Shown here: one piece after another, positions 15,901 through 27,170 of the stretch
Layout of the letters: the number at the start of each line of letters is the position of its first letter
Numbering within the stretch: the stretch's first letter is position 1
Program-made: the position numbers and the translations under genes
Notes under the pieces: model-generated
Seen by the model: the letters and a program-made list of their open reading frames with translations, nothing else
Database searches by the model: none
Told to the model about the DNA's origin: nothing
From: Psoroptes ovis
Lineage: Eukaryota; Arthropoda; Arachnida; Sarcoptiformes; Psoroptidae
NCBI GenBank assembly: GCA_002943765.1
Contig: PQWQ01000003.1
Coordinates: forward strand, 1,550,001-1,614,000
Direction: 5' to 3'
DNA length: 64,000 nucleotides

Positions 15901-18900
15901 TTATTGAAATTTTCATAATTTCAGGTGTGTGTGTTTGAGTGTTTGTTTGAGTTGATACATGAATATTATGATTTATGATAGAATAAGAGAATTCGAAATC
16001 GGAAAAAATGAATGTATTGATTGATTGATGATTTTGTTCTAATAAATTGGTACATTTTAATTTATTATTTTCCAATGAAAAATTTTCAATTTATTTTCAA
16101 TTGAATCTTTTCTATTTTTTCTTCTTATGAAAATAAAGGTAACTAGATTTGTACTGCCCGTCGGTGCTACCGTCAATATGGACGGTACCGCTTTGTATGA
16201 GGCAGTTGCCGCAATATTCATTGCACAAATGAATGCCGTTGAATTTAATATTGGCCAGATTATAATTGTATCGCTAACCTCGACAGCAGCATCTATTGGT
16301 GCTGCGTCGGTGCCGTCAGCCGGTCTGGTCACTATGTTATTGGTATTGACTGCATTAGGATTACCAACAAAAGATATATCAATGATTATTGCTGTTGATT
16401 GGTTTCTGTAAGTATTATTTTATCATTTTTTTCTTAATTATTAATTTCTTTTCAAGAAAAAAATTCCTCCATTCTAATCTTTATTAATACTCAACAATAT
16501 ACGTTCACTAATGAACATGTCAGAAGAAACAAACAAATAACATAATTCCAAGAACCAAAAAAAATAAAATAAAATAAAATAAAACAATTAAATAAAAGAT
16601 AATTATTATTATGATCATTATTATTGATTATGACAGTTCATTATATCAATAAATTTTCATTTAAATTATTCATATTCATCCATTCATTCATAATCTTGAT
16701 AGACTAAAAACTTAATGCATAAAATAAACAATGAGCAACTAACATTAGAAGAATTTGAGTCAGTCAAAATTTTTCTTTCATCTCATGAAAAGATTATGGT
16801 TTATTTATGAGAACAAAAACAATAGAAGAGACAATCATTATAAATAATGATGATGATGATTATGATGATCATGTTAATAATAATAATAATAACAATTATA
16901 ATAATGATACTAAAACAATACAAAATAAATAATACATATTTAACATCATCATCATCATCATCATTTATTGCACATCATTTATAATAACATTGTATGAATT
17001 TGAATACATGAACAAAATTTGAAAAGATAAATGTTCATTTTCATTATTTGTTCATATGTAAAAAATTGTTTGTACAAATTGTATCATATTATACTCGGCT
17101 TTTTTTTTGTTCTTGCTTTTTCAATACTTAATCATAATCATAATTTTAATTAATTATTCCATTTATTAAATTTCAATCAACTTGATGAAATATTATTGAT
17201 TAAACAATGTTTTTTCTCCAATTTTTTTTCCTTTCTCAAATATCATATACAGAGATCGTATACGTACATCGATCAATGTTCTTGGTGATGCATATGGTGC
17301 AGGTATGTTTTAATTTTAAAATGCTTATTTTGTTTCATTTTTCAATCAATATATTTTCCAACTAATATTATTAACTAAAATCGAGTCCATTCCAATATAT
17401 TTCTAATATTTGGATGCATGATGTTGTTTTTGATTCAATTTCAACCTGAAAACAGCAATTTAAGATTGATTTTTCCTCCACGAAAATATACTTTTTATGA
17501 ATCAATTTAAGTAAAATCAAATTACCTCAATTGCAAACTCCACTTTTTGTTTGCATGATGTCAACACAATTATATCAAAAATAATAATCATAATAATAAC
17601 AATCATAATAATAATAATAATGTCATTATATAATCAACGATAAGAAAATAATATTTTAAATCTAATTAATTTAATCTGATTTTATTCTATTTCATTTTTT
17701 GTTTTTTCATCTTTCTTCCTAATTTATTTGATTTTTCTCTGAATATCTTCTTCCATTTTCTTTCTTTTCCAATTTCTCATATCATCTTTCATTCATTTCA
17801 TTCACTTTCCATCCATAAATTATCATTTTTCAACAAACAGCAACAATAATTATAATCCACACTGCCTTTAAAATTATTTCCATAATTTTCCTCTTTTGCT
17901 TGATTATAATTAACAATGATCTCATATATATTATACTTGAATTACGATAATTAAATTACATTGATAAAATTACTTTTTCTCTTTTTTTTTAATCTCAAAT
18001 ATTCGTTTGAAACATGTCATCAGTGCTGTTGTTGTGTGGGCGTGTATTTAGATGCCTAGGTGTAATTGCTCGGGTGTAAATATTTAGGTGCATATGTTTA
18101 GGTGCACCAAAATGTGTCCAACAAAACAAAAATCTTGAATTTTCAAGAGAATTCACTCGAAATATTTTTCATTCCATTCATTCATTTCAAATCTCTTGAT
18201 TATTCAAAATATTTCAATTTGTTTATTGACATTCATCACATCAACATCATTGTGTTTCCCAATCGTTTTTTTTTTCATTTAAAATCATGATTGATTCGTG
18301 ATTGTTTTCGTTGAAATATTTTTTCATTCTTTTTATTTCAAATTCTGAAGCTTTTTATTTATTTAAATTGATTCTTGTTTTCTGTGATTGATGAAATCAT
18401 TCAAAGCTCGACAATTGTGAAATAGCGAGAAAAAATTTGACATGAATAATTTGAAAGTTTCAAAACAAAACTTTTGAAAGAATTCCAGAGATAAATCGGA
18501 TTCATTCATTACATTCATTCATAGAAAAAATTCAATTTCAATCTCACAAAAACGAAACAAAAGTTGAATCAATTTTTAATCATATTGTTTTCTACATTTT
18601 CATTTCAATTTTATTTCATTTCACTTTTTGTGTGTTTTTGAATTATTTAATTTTCAATGGGCATACAGCACAACACAACACACATAGATGTGCATGTATT
18701 TTCTATGGAAATTTCTATGAAATTCCTCTGCTGAAAAAAAAATTGAAAACAATTCCCAATTGCACATGATGTTTATTTTATTTATTTCATTCTGTTTTGA
18801 AAAAATAAAATGAAATAAATAAAATATTTATATTTTTTTATTCTTCGTACATTTGTTTTGGTAAATTATTCATACATACATTCGTTGATTCTCTGGACAT

Positions 18901-21870
18901 AATAATAATAATAATAATTCTGTTGTAAAAAATAATGTAATTTTAAAGGTTTTTTTCTTTTTTGCTTGCTCAAAAACAAAACCAAAGACCATTTATTCTA
19001 CATTATTACATATTATCATTATTATTACAATAACAATATTTCAACGATTTACCGAATGCATTCAATATTCAATTCAATTTACTGAATATTTCGATTTACC
19101 GATAATATATTTTTCGATTTAAATTATATAAATTCAATCATTTTACCGAATTGAATTTGGAATATTTTCCGAATATTCCGAATTTGAAATTCTTGTATTT
19201 CTGTTCAATGTCTTTTTTAAAAGGAATATTCTGAGCTAGAATTTTGCTTTTTTTCTGTTTCTGTTCTAGATTTCGTATTGGAAATTGAGAATTCTCATAT
19301 TTTCTCATATTCTTAGTCTCATGTTCTTAGCCTCATATACATTTAACATTGTATTTTTAGATGATCTTGGTGAGCTTAGTCGGTCTTATTTTATACCGAA
19401 TGTTATTATTTTCACCTGATTTAATGTTGGCTGGCTGGCTGACTGACTGATTTTGATCTCAAAGCTAGGCGATTTTTTTTTTCATTTTCAGACAATTTAT
19501 TATTCTTGAAGTTTACCTTCATTTTTTAGATCATATCACAAAACAACGAACCCCAAATAATAATAAAATCTCTGAATTTTTTCTAAAAATGAAATTAGTT
19601 TTTTTCATTTTTGGGTGTGTACACACACATGTGTATCTATAGTTGTTGTTTGGTAATTTATACAATTTTTGTTTTCGGTCTGTGATATATTGATATATGT
19701 GTGGGTCTGTTTGTATGCATGTATGGCACCCAACAACAATATGTTTATCGTTTGTAATTCTGTGTGTGAGGATATTTAGGTTCGAGGTCATTGATTAATC
19801 GAATTTATGTTCAGATAGAAATGAATGAATAAATGAAAAATGTCCATGTCTCCATGTCCACATTAGTTTTCATTTAGTTGAAAAATGTTACCGTTTTGTT
19901 GTTTTATGTTGAATTTGATTTTGATTGATTCAGATTTTGTCTGGATTTTGTGACAAATTTTGTGATCGATTCACAATTTTTATTCATTTTACCATTAAAA
20001 TCTGAAAGTTTTCTCAGGTTATTCCCATTAATATTAGGTTGGTGGAAAAGTAATCTATTATTTTTATACGAACTTCAAGACTTGATTTAACATACTTAGG
20101 ATTCTCCGATTTTGATCAAACAAGCACCGATCTGTTCGATGATTTGTAGCCATTTTGAAGGTAACTTCATAATAGCCCTATTGTAGAAGCCTGGGTCCCT
20201 ATTTGTAAAAAACTCCTGGACTCGATTTTCACAATCGTTCCTAGATTCGAATTTTTCACCATCAAAGAAATGTTGCAATCCGACTAAAACATGATAAACG
20301 CTTAGTGACAAGTCCGGACTGTGTTGTGGATACAGTGGAACCTCCCAATCAGGCCCCCTAAATTTCCGGCGAGTCATCAAAGATGCATGTTACCTAGCGA
20401 TGTTTTGAAGGAATGCGACACCGTTCTTTTTGGCCGTTTCTGGTCGATCGCTATCGTCAAACGGTCCAGTTATTGACAGTAGAGATCAGAATTGAGCGTT
20501 TGGACCATATGGAACAAATTAATAATGGATAATCAGCTTCTAGTCCCAGCAAATGAAAATCATGTTTTTTCAATCTAAATGGTTAGACACCCGAACATGG
20601 ACCTTTTTTAGGATTTTGCTTCGTGAAAATGGTTTGAAACTTTTTCATGGTCAATCTTCAGTTCCTGGACTATGTCACGACTGATGACATGCCGGTCTAC
20701 TTCGATCGGTTCCACGATTCTATCGACATTTTCAAGGGTCGATCGGTCTGACCTTTGACATCGAAAATTTCTGAACAGAATCGACGAAACCAAAATAGCG
20801 CATAATGGGTTGATACAGTATCTGACCCATAAACATCATCCATAATTTCAGCCGCCTAGCTTGCGTTTACGGCTTTGTCCAAGAAAAAATGTAAAATGTG
20901 CCCAATTTTTTCTTTGCTTACTTTCATCTTTGACCCGCTGTATCTCACGACCTAGTGAGCCTAGCAAAAAACAACAAACAAATTTTTGTACAGCAAGATA
21001 TCACCTTTCCAACGAGCCTAATTTCGAAATTATCAGATGGATACTTTTTGAGATATTCCTCATCAAAGCCATCTAATGAAAAAATAATAGATTACTTTTC
21101 CACCAACCTAATATTACAATCATTTCATTGAAAATGAATCAAAGTGATTGATATAAGTCCTTATCCTAATCCTTATCAATGATCAAAATATATGAATAAT
21201 GAATGCAGATTGATTTTTCTCTGTTGAATTACAAATTTGTTCACCTAAAAAAACATGATTACAATGTAAATCACTGTAAATTATAGCGGCAAAATTCAAA
21301 AATTTAAATTTTTCTTTTTTTTTCTAATTCCATTCGCCATCTTTTGTTTTAAAATTTAAACTAACAAAATTTTCAAAAAAAAAAAAAAAAAAAAAAATAT
21401 TTCACTTTTTTACTAACCAAAAATGATTTTTTTTCTTTCTTTTTTTTCCATTTGGCAAATGCAAATATGACTAACAAAATAATTCATTGATTGAATGAAA
21501 AATTCATATAAATAATTGATAATAATTGATTGGGTGATTAATTCATTAAAAAAAGAAATCAAAAATATTCCATATTTTGCTTGTTTTATTTTTCTTTAAA
21601 TATTTAAAATTTAAAATTTTTTTTTCAGAATTGAAAATGATGACAGAAAATAATCAATTTCATACTCTAATATTTTAAAATATTTTCTTAGGTGTTGTTT
21701 ATCATTTAAGTCGTGAAGAGCTAGAAAAATGGGATAATGAACATGCAATGGAATTATCAGAATCATCGCACACATTATCTGGCCGTAAATTATCGATAAT
21801 GACACCATCAAGAAATCCGAATGCATTATCGGCAAAAAATTCAACAACAAATCCAGAAACAGAAATTTAA
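3998..21870 (+). CDS. Excitatory amino acid transporter (SLC1 family, EAAT type)
   Basis: Sodium-coupled glutamate/aspartate carrier of the plasma membrane. Four coding exons keep frame: 3998-5206, 16139-16407, 17253-17302 and 21692-21870, giving 568 residues, usual for the family. Visible hallmarks are the first-hairpin motif GTASSAATLP (about 379-388), NMDGTALYEA (about 416-425) and the last core helix, where D494, R497, T498 and N501 match the substrate-binding Asp, Arg, Thr and Asn of the family. The Arg is the residue that selects acidic substrates. A large extracellular insert with two N-glycosylation sequons lies between helices 3 and 4. The N-terminal tail is Thr-rich and the C-terminal tail Ser/Asn-rich. 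Exon junctions fall after DKR, in DWFL and in GAG. It resembles both EAAT1 and EAAT2, so no subtype symbol is given. Intron 1 is 10.9 kb and intron 3 holds an antisense mariner remnant. Confidence 0.95.
6311..6345. repeat. GC-rich inverted repeat in transporter intron 1
   Basis: Arms TTGCCGCC (6311-6318) and GGCGGCAA (6338-6345) are perfect inverses around a 19-nt loop. They stand out because the surroundings are very AT-rich. Function unknown. Confidence 0.45.
6800..6882. mobile_element. Short foldback element, copy 1 (MITE-like)
   Basis: An 83-bp unit starting TTGTCCGAAAAGTTTT and ending in the near inverse AAAACTTTTTGGACAA. The centre contains an AATTTTCAATCGG stretch and TTCCATTGA, both shared with the two other copies at 8243-8314 and 12059-12129. 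A half-unit with the same left end lies just before it at about 6764-6775. Inverted ends, small size and no coding capacity fit a miniature inverted-repeat element. Confidence 0.6.
8243..8314. mobile_element. Short foldback element, copy 2 (MITE-like)
   Basis: The left end TTGTCCAAAAAGTT and right end AACTTATTGGACAG are imperfect inverses. The interior GCCGATTTTCAATCAGCATT and TTCCATTGAT match the interior of copy 1. This is a more decayed member of the same family. Confidence 0.55.
12059..12129. mobile_element. Short foldback element, copy 3 (MITE-like)
   Basis: About 70 bp with the best-preserved ends: TTGTCCGAAAAGTTT on the left, AAACTTTTCGGACAC on the right. The interior shares GCCAATTTTCATCA with the other copies. 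All three copies sit in the same transporter intron. Confidence 0.6.
20034..21111 (-). mobile_element. Mariner-family DNA transposon, decayed copy
   Basis: A 1078-bp element bounded by inverted repeats: TTAGGTTGGTGGAAAAGTAA at the left end and the inverse TTACTTTTCCACCAACCTAA at the right end, flanked on both sides by TA, the mariner target duplication. Full mariners are about 1.3 kb, so this copy has internal deletions. The transposase remnant reads on the minus strand. The long, nearly matching terminal repeats suggest insertion in the not-too-distant past, though the coding part is broken. Confidence 0.92.
20096..20937 (-). pseudogene. Mariner transposase remnant
   Basis: Reading on the minus strand from an ATG at 20935-20937, fragments in shifting frames match mariner transposase in order. 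The N-terminal helix-turn-helix part comes first, including DVYG and FWFRRF. Next is RSTLENVDRIVE (about 20700-20760), then the C-terminal part with HSPDL and IMKLPSKW (20096-20380). The SPDL Asp (third residue of the DD34D triad) is present. The segment with the first catalytic Asp (normally near TGDEKW) appears deleted, and the second is replaced where HQDNARPH is expected. Stops and frameshifts interrupt it. It cannot encode an active enzyme. Confidence 0.85.
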
Positions 21871-24855
21871 CGGAAATAATATAAACGAACCAATAATTAT
21901 TGACGATAAACAAAACAAAAGAATAAAATTTATAAATACATATAAATATAAATAAATAAATAAATTCAAAAAAAATGAATCAATTTTTACGATTAATTGA
22001 TTTATTCATATATAATAATTCATATATGATGATTATTATGAAATTATATATTTAGATTTTTTTTTCGTCGCTCTCGGCATCTTTTATTCATCTTTAACTT
22101 CTTTTACTCTATGATTGATTTTATTGATTTTTTTTTTCATTGGCATCTAATAATATCAAACGTAATTATTAATATATGAGAAATTAATGATGATAATAAT
22201 AATGATGATGATATCAAGAAGATGATTATATGAAGATTTTCAGTGGAAAATATAAATACACATAGAAATGTACTAATAGAATTCAAGATTGAGAATTTAA
22301 TTTAAATCAAAAATTATGTATTGACATAGCCTGTAATGACATCGACAAACAATCATCAAAGTATCATCAACAATCAAATCAACAACGAAACAAATGCCAT
22401 CACTTCAAGTTCCATTATTATGATTAACTTTGAATCATTCATTATTATCAATTGATTGTCATTTGAAAATCATTTTTTAAAATGAAATTTTGCTGTTGTT
22501 ATCATTATTATTATTATTGTTATTATCATTATCATTATTATGATTGTTTTTTTTTCGTTTTTTGTTTTCGAAACCCAATTATTTACCCTTTGAACCCATT
22601 TTTTTGATTATAATTATTAATAAGTTTGTCCCAGAAATTTTTTTTTCTTTCTTTTTTTGTTGAAATTAAAATTTTTCAAATTTTTTTTTTTAGAGAATTT
22701 TCTTTTTCAATCTTATGTTCTTCATTTCGTTTGAATTCATTAGCCAATTTTATTTGATTCATTTACTTTAAATTCGAGCTTTTAAATTCAATGAAGCACA
22801 CAAACATTAATTATGTGTGCTTGAAACCCTTAGATTCAGTATAGTTTTGTTGTTTGAAAAAAAAACAATTCCAATTCAAAACAATTTATCAATTTGCAAG
22901 TGTCTTCAACGATTATCATTATCATCTTTCAAAAAATTATTATTATTATTTCTGGTATTATGATTATGACAACAAAAGCAGCAATCATATTGAACACAGC
23001 AAAAAACGAAATAAAAAAACAAAACAAAATGCAACAACCCTTTCCGCGCAAAACCTAATGACCAACAAAATATTCATTTTAAAAAAAATAAATTGAAAAA
23101 AGTGCCCAAAATATATGTATTCGAGTTCAAATTAAACACGCAGAAATATACATAAACATGAATAATGAATGAAACGAAATAAACAAATGAAAAAAGGCAA
23201 AATTGTTCAATTGTCTTCCGCAAAAAAATAAATGAAAATAAATATCACATTTGAAAGATATAAAAAACATCATACAAACCAACAAACAAATTATTAATTA
23301 GTTATTTCAATTAAAATTTGAGATTTGAAATAATTAATTATCTCTTCATTTTTCTACATTAATATTTGAATTATTTCTGAATTAGTCAATCATAAATCAA
23401 ATTAATTATTCAAATAACACAATAACAATTCATATAAGCGACATCATTTTTAATCAAAGTAAAATACGAAAAAAACACTGAGTAATTCATTATGATGTTG
23501 GTAAATGATTATGATTATAATAATAATATTCAAAATTATTCAAAATGCAAATTGCCTAAAACATGATTTGGAATAGATTTATTTCTGAACAACAACCGAA
23601 AACAAGAGAGATAACAATAATAATTATGATATTAATTATTTTGTCGTTATCGTTGATCTGATATTACTATCTATTCTTTGACTATTGAATTATTAATTTA
23701 TTTCAAGTTTTGAGATGAGAAAATGATAGTAGCAGAATATAGAATTTAATATTCTAAATGGCGCATAAAATAAAAATCCTAGATGAAATCATTTTGAAAG
23801 CAAATGCCCGAGGCAGGAAAGCTTAATCCAGATTAAATCCAGAAATAGGAAATGATTTGTTGTAGAAATTAATTCTCCGAAAGATTCAAATTACCAATGA
23901 ACCAAGATATTGAATACACAAGTATTGTGACATTTTTTTTATATAAATAAATATAAATAGTTTGATTGCGTTTTTATTTATTATTATTATTAAATTTCTT
24001 TGTTAGAAATTTTCTTATCATTGAAAATTTGAATTTGAAACATCATTCATTACACAAACACTTATATAGTCATGTTCACACACACACACACACACCTAAT
24101 CAATGTAATTGTACATATCTATTTAAAAAAAACGATCGATGATTTTTTTGAATTTTAAATTTTAAATATATAATTGTTTGCATTTGAATTTGAATTTACA
24201 TTTATTGAATTAACCAATCATTGAATGATCAATCAATTTTCAAATCTTTATTTATTAAAACAAAAAAAAAAATATCAAAAATTGTAAGCCCTTTCAATCG
24301 AATCAATCAATTGAATTGAATATATCAAATAATTAATTGAATTTTTTCTCTCTTTTTTTTTGTTATTGAAATGCCCTAAACAAGTTACATAATTATTATT
24401 GTTATCATTATTCATTATCTTTTTAGAATTATCATTATTTATTGAATTATTATTTGTAAAAATTAAATCCAAATTCAACTACCAAATACACAATTTTATT
24501 ATTATGATTAGTTTTTTTTTTTTTTTTTTTGTTAAAATCATTGAAATTTACATTCATTTGTTTTTTGATTATTATAATTACATTTAAAATTATCATCTTA
24601 AAATATTGATGAAAACATTGAAATATTTTGTAGAAATTCAAAATTGAATACATCATTTTCAATCAATTGATCAATATATATCAAATCGTTCAGTCAAATG
24701 TTATTCGATTTCATACATTGACATACATTACAAACACATACAATAATTAAATTTCCATTTAAATTAATTTAATTGTTAATTTAAAATAATAAAAAAAAGA
24801 AGAAATCTTCGTATGAATATATTTGAATCGTATTTTTATATTATATTTTGACTTT
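21871..24855. other. Intergenic between the transporter and CAS genes (3' UTRs)
   Basis: The transporter ends at 21870 and the CAS gene, on the other strand, ends at 24856, so this is a convergent gap of 3 kb. It contains AT-rich sequence, ATT/TAA runs and a CA run at about 24077-24094. No gene is supported. Short AATAAA motifs shortly after 21920 could serve as the transporter's polyadenylation signal. Confidence 0.5.
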
Positions 24856-26421
24856 TCATTGAAAAATCGATCGTATTGATTCGGAAATATTTATCGATAA
24901 ACGTAAATGTTCAATTAGATTATCAATTGATTTATTATCAGTGTTATCTGCCATTAATGATAGACGTTTTGTTCTTACAACTATCATTTTCAATTCTTGT
25001 AAAAATTTCGTTGAAAATGTATTCAATCTATTATCAATATGATTGTCTGGTTGTTTTGTTGTGTAAAGTTTAAATGTGTTTAACAAATTTTGTCCAGATA
25101 ATAGTATATGTTTTACAATATTGAAATAAACTTCAGGCTTATTTGGTTGAGTTTGGCTTATTATTTCAATGGCTAAATGACACCATTGACAATAATTGCG
25201 TTGAGCACGAAATATATGTTGTCTATTAGATATAAGATAACATAATGAATTATTTAGTAAATTTACAGTTTAAATTTATTGACTTACTGATAATGTTGTT
25301 TTATTGACGATTGATTATTGCTAATAAACGATGAGGCAGCTGTTGTCGTTGATGATATCGATGTATTCGATTGTATAACTAAATTCTCATATTGATTTTG
25401 ATATTGTTTTGATAATAATAATTTTATACGTTCATCATCATTATTTAATTTTTTCTTCGATTCTAAACAAACATAATCATAGCCATAATCATCATCGTAA
25501 TCATCATCATTGTCATTACAATGGCTATAGTTTAAAATTTTTTTTCTTGTTGCTGTTTCTGGTTCTATGGGCGTTAAATTAATCACTGGTTTTGGTGGTC
25601 GTGGCAGTGTCGATGCTTTTGTCGATACTGTTGTAATGGTTGATTCATTCACTGTTTTTAATGATGATAATTTATTTATTGTGTTATAATTGTGATTAGA
25701 TGCAAGGTCATTTTTGGTAGGTAAATTTTCATAATCATTATCATTATAATTTGCTTGTATTCTACGACGTATGAATGATGATTTTTTCGGTAATAATGGT
25801 CGTTGATTATTATTATGGTTATTATTATTCACTGATAATGATAATGTTGATGAGGAAGATGAAATATTTTGAAGATTTGTCATTGATTTATTCACCGGTA
25901 TATTTTTAGGTATATCATAATAGAAACTTTTCGCTACATTCGTTATCTCATTTGATTTCTTTGTTGAATTAGTTTTTTCTGGTATTATTGGAACGACAAT
26001 GTCTAAAACGTTTGTCTATTTAGATTATACTGTTAGGCAAAAACATGATAAACAAAATCTCTTAATGATTTACCATTGATTCAGCTGTGTTTTGATTTTT
26101 CAATTTTTCCATTTCCAACATCCATAATGATTTTGTATTTTCCAGTTGATTTTGTGTGTTCCAATTTAAATTATTCAAAGAATTTGTAATTGACCGAGAA
26201 TTCAAAGGTTTCGGTGATGATTTTGCTTCATTCCATATTGTTTTCTTCGTATTGATCGGATAATCATAATCCGAACCTTAGTTAAAAATTTGGAAAATTA
26301 AAAAAAAATTGAATTCAAAAATCGATAAATCAATGGACTTACTTGTTGATTCTGATTCAACTGAATGACGATTAATTAATTTATCATAGTTATTGTCGAT
26401 ATTTTCATTATTTCTATTCAT
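24856..26421 (-). CDS. CAS-family adaptor protein (p130Cas/NEDD9-like), SH3 not visible
   Basis: Scaffold protein expected at integrin adhesions. Minus-strand exons 26343-26421, 26074-26276, 25288-26015 and 25222 down to 24856 join in frame to 458 residues. The C-terminal ~125 residues align well with the CAS C-terminal domain (HYQQH..., ILLSGQNLL, MIVVRTKRLSL). Upstream is YDYVCL, matching the YDYVHL Src-binding motif of p130Cas, followed by a similar charged helix. The tyrosine motifs YDYP and YDIP resemble the CAS substrate domain, and LPRPPKP is a likely SH3 ligand. Other CAS proteins start with an SH3 domain and are 700-900 residues long; none is found here between 26422 and 27170. The start ATG (26419-26421) is therefore uncertain. 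Splice sites are GTAAGT, GTAAAT and GTAAGT donors. Confidence 0.75.
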
Positions 26422-27170
26422 TATTGAATGTTCACCATCAATCAACTCCAACGAGAAAATCAATTCCAAAAAAAAACTGATCAAATTAAAATATATCAAA
26501 ATATCGAAAACAAAATGTCTTCTAGACAAGTTGAAATGCTTTATAAATCCAATAAACAAATATCAAGATGAATAAATCAACAACTAGACAAAAACAAATA
26601 AATATACAAATACATATCGAATATCGAATCGATTACATTAATCATCATAAACATAAGCAGGATACAATCGAAAAAAAAAAATCAAAATACAGCTATAAAT
26701 GGTACTTAAATAAGCAAATAAATCAATAATAAATCAACTGTTATCATCATCATCATCGTCGATTGCAGCCAGTCAAACAACCAAAGCAACAGCATTAGTC
26801 AAACCAAAGCAAATCATTGAACAACCAAAAAAACCAAGGCAACCAATTTTTCGATGTGATTTTTAGCTGCAATTTTTTTAAACAATTTTTATCAAGGAAA
26901 TGACTAATAATGGTTTGGTGACACATTGTTTTTTACAAAATCAACAGACCTATGTCGGTCGATTGCTTGCGGCATTTTCATACAACAGATGGCGCGAAAC
27001 TTTATAAATTTTGAATTTTTTTCCTTCTTTTAATTGATTTTAAATCGGATATAAATCCATTATTAATTTGAATTTTTTTTGGGGAAAAATAATAATTTGA
27101 ATTTGGCCTTTTATTTTTATTTTATTTGATTAGAGCCATATATTTTTTCAAAAATCTTTAGCATCAGAAT
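26422..27170. other. Divergent intergenic region between CAS gene and tandem family
   Basis: About 750 bp separate the CAS gene (minus strand) from the first member of the tandem family (plus strand). In the minus direction the CAS frame stays open up to about 26559 but has no ATG beyond 26421. A short CATCATCATCATCG run lies near 26743-26760. A somewhat less AT-rich patch at about 26945-27000 could be core promoter. No SH3-like coding sequence was found on the minus strand. Confidence 0.5.

Larger units (their letters stand above)
5207..16138 (+). other. Intron 1 of the glutamate transporter (10.9 kb)
   Basis: Donor GTAAGT at 5207 and acceptor AAATAAAG ending at 16138. It is very long next to the 60-80-bp introns common elsewhere in the window. 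It contains a GT run (about 5616-5635), a poly-T run (about 9187-9210), a GAT run (about 10985-11008), three short foldback elements (listed separately) and no convincing gene. The short open frames inside it are low-complexity or match nothing I know. Confidence 0.85.
17303..21691 (+). other. Intron 3 of the glutamate transporter (4.4 kb)
   Basis: Donor GTATGT at 17303 and acceptor TTTTCTTAG ending at 21691. It holds a decayed mariner element at 20034-21111 in the antisense direction, a degenerate TTTAGGTG-type tandem stretch near 18041-18107 and a long poly-A run (about 21375-21397). No other gene is seen. Confidence 0.85.
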
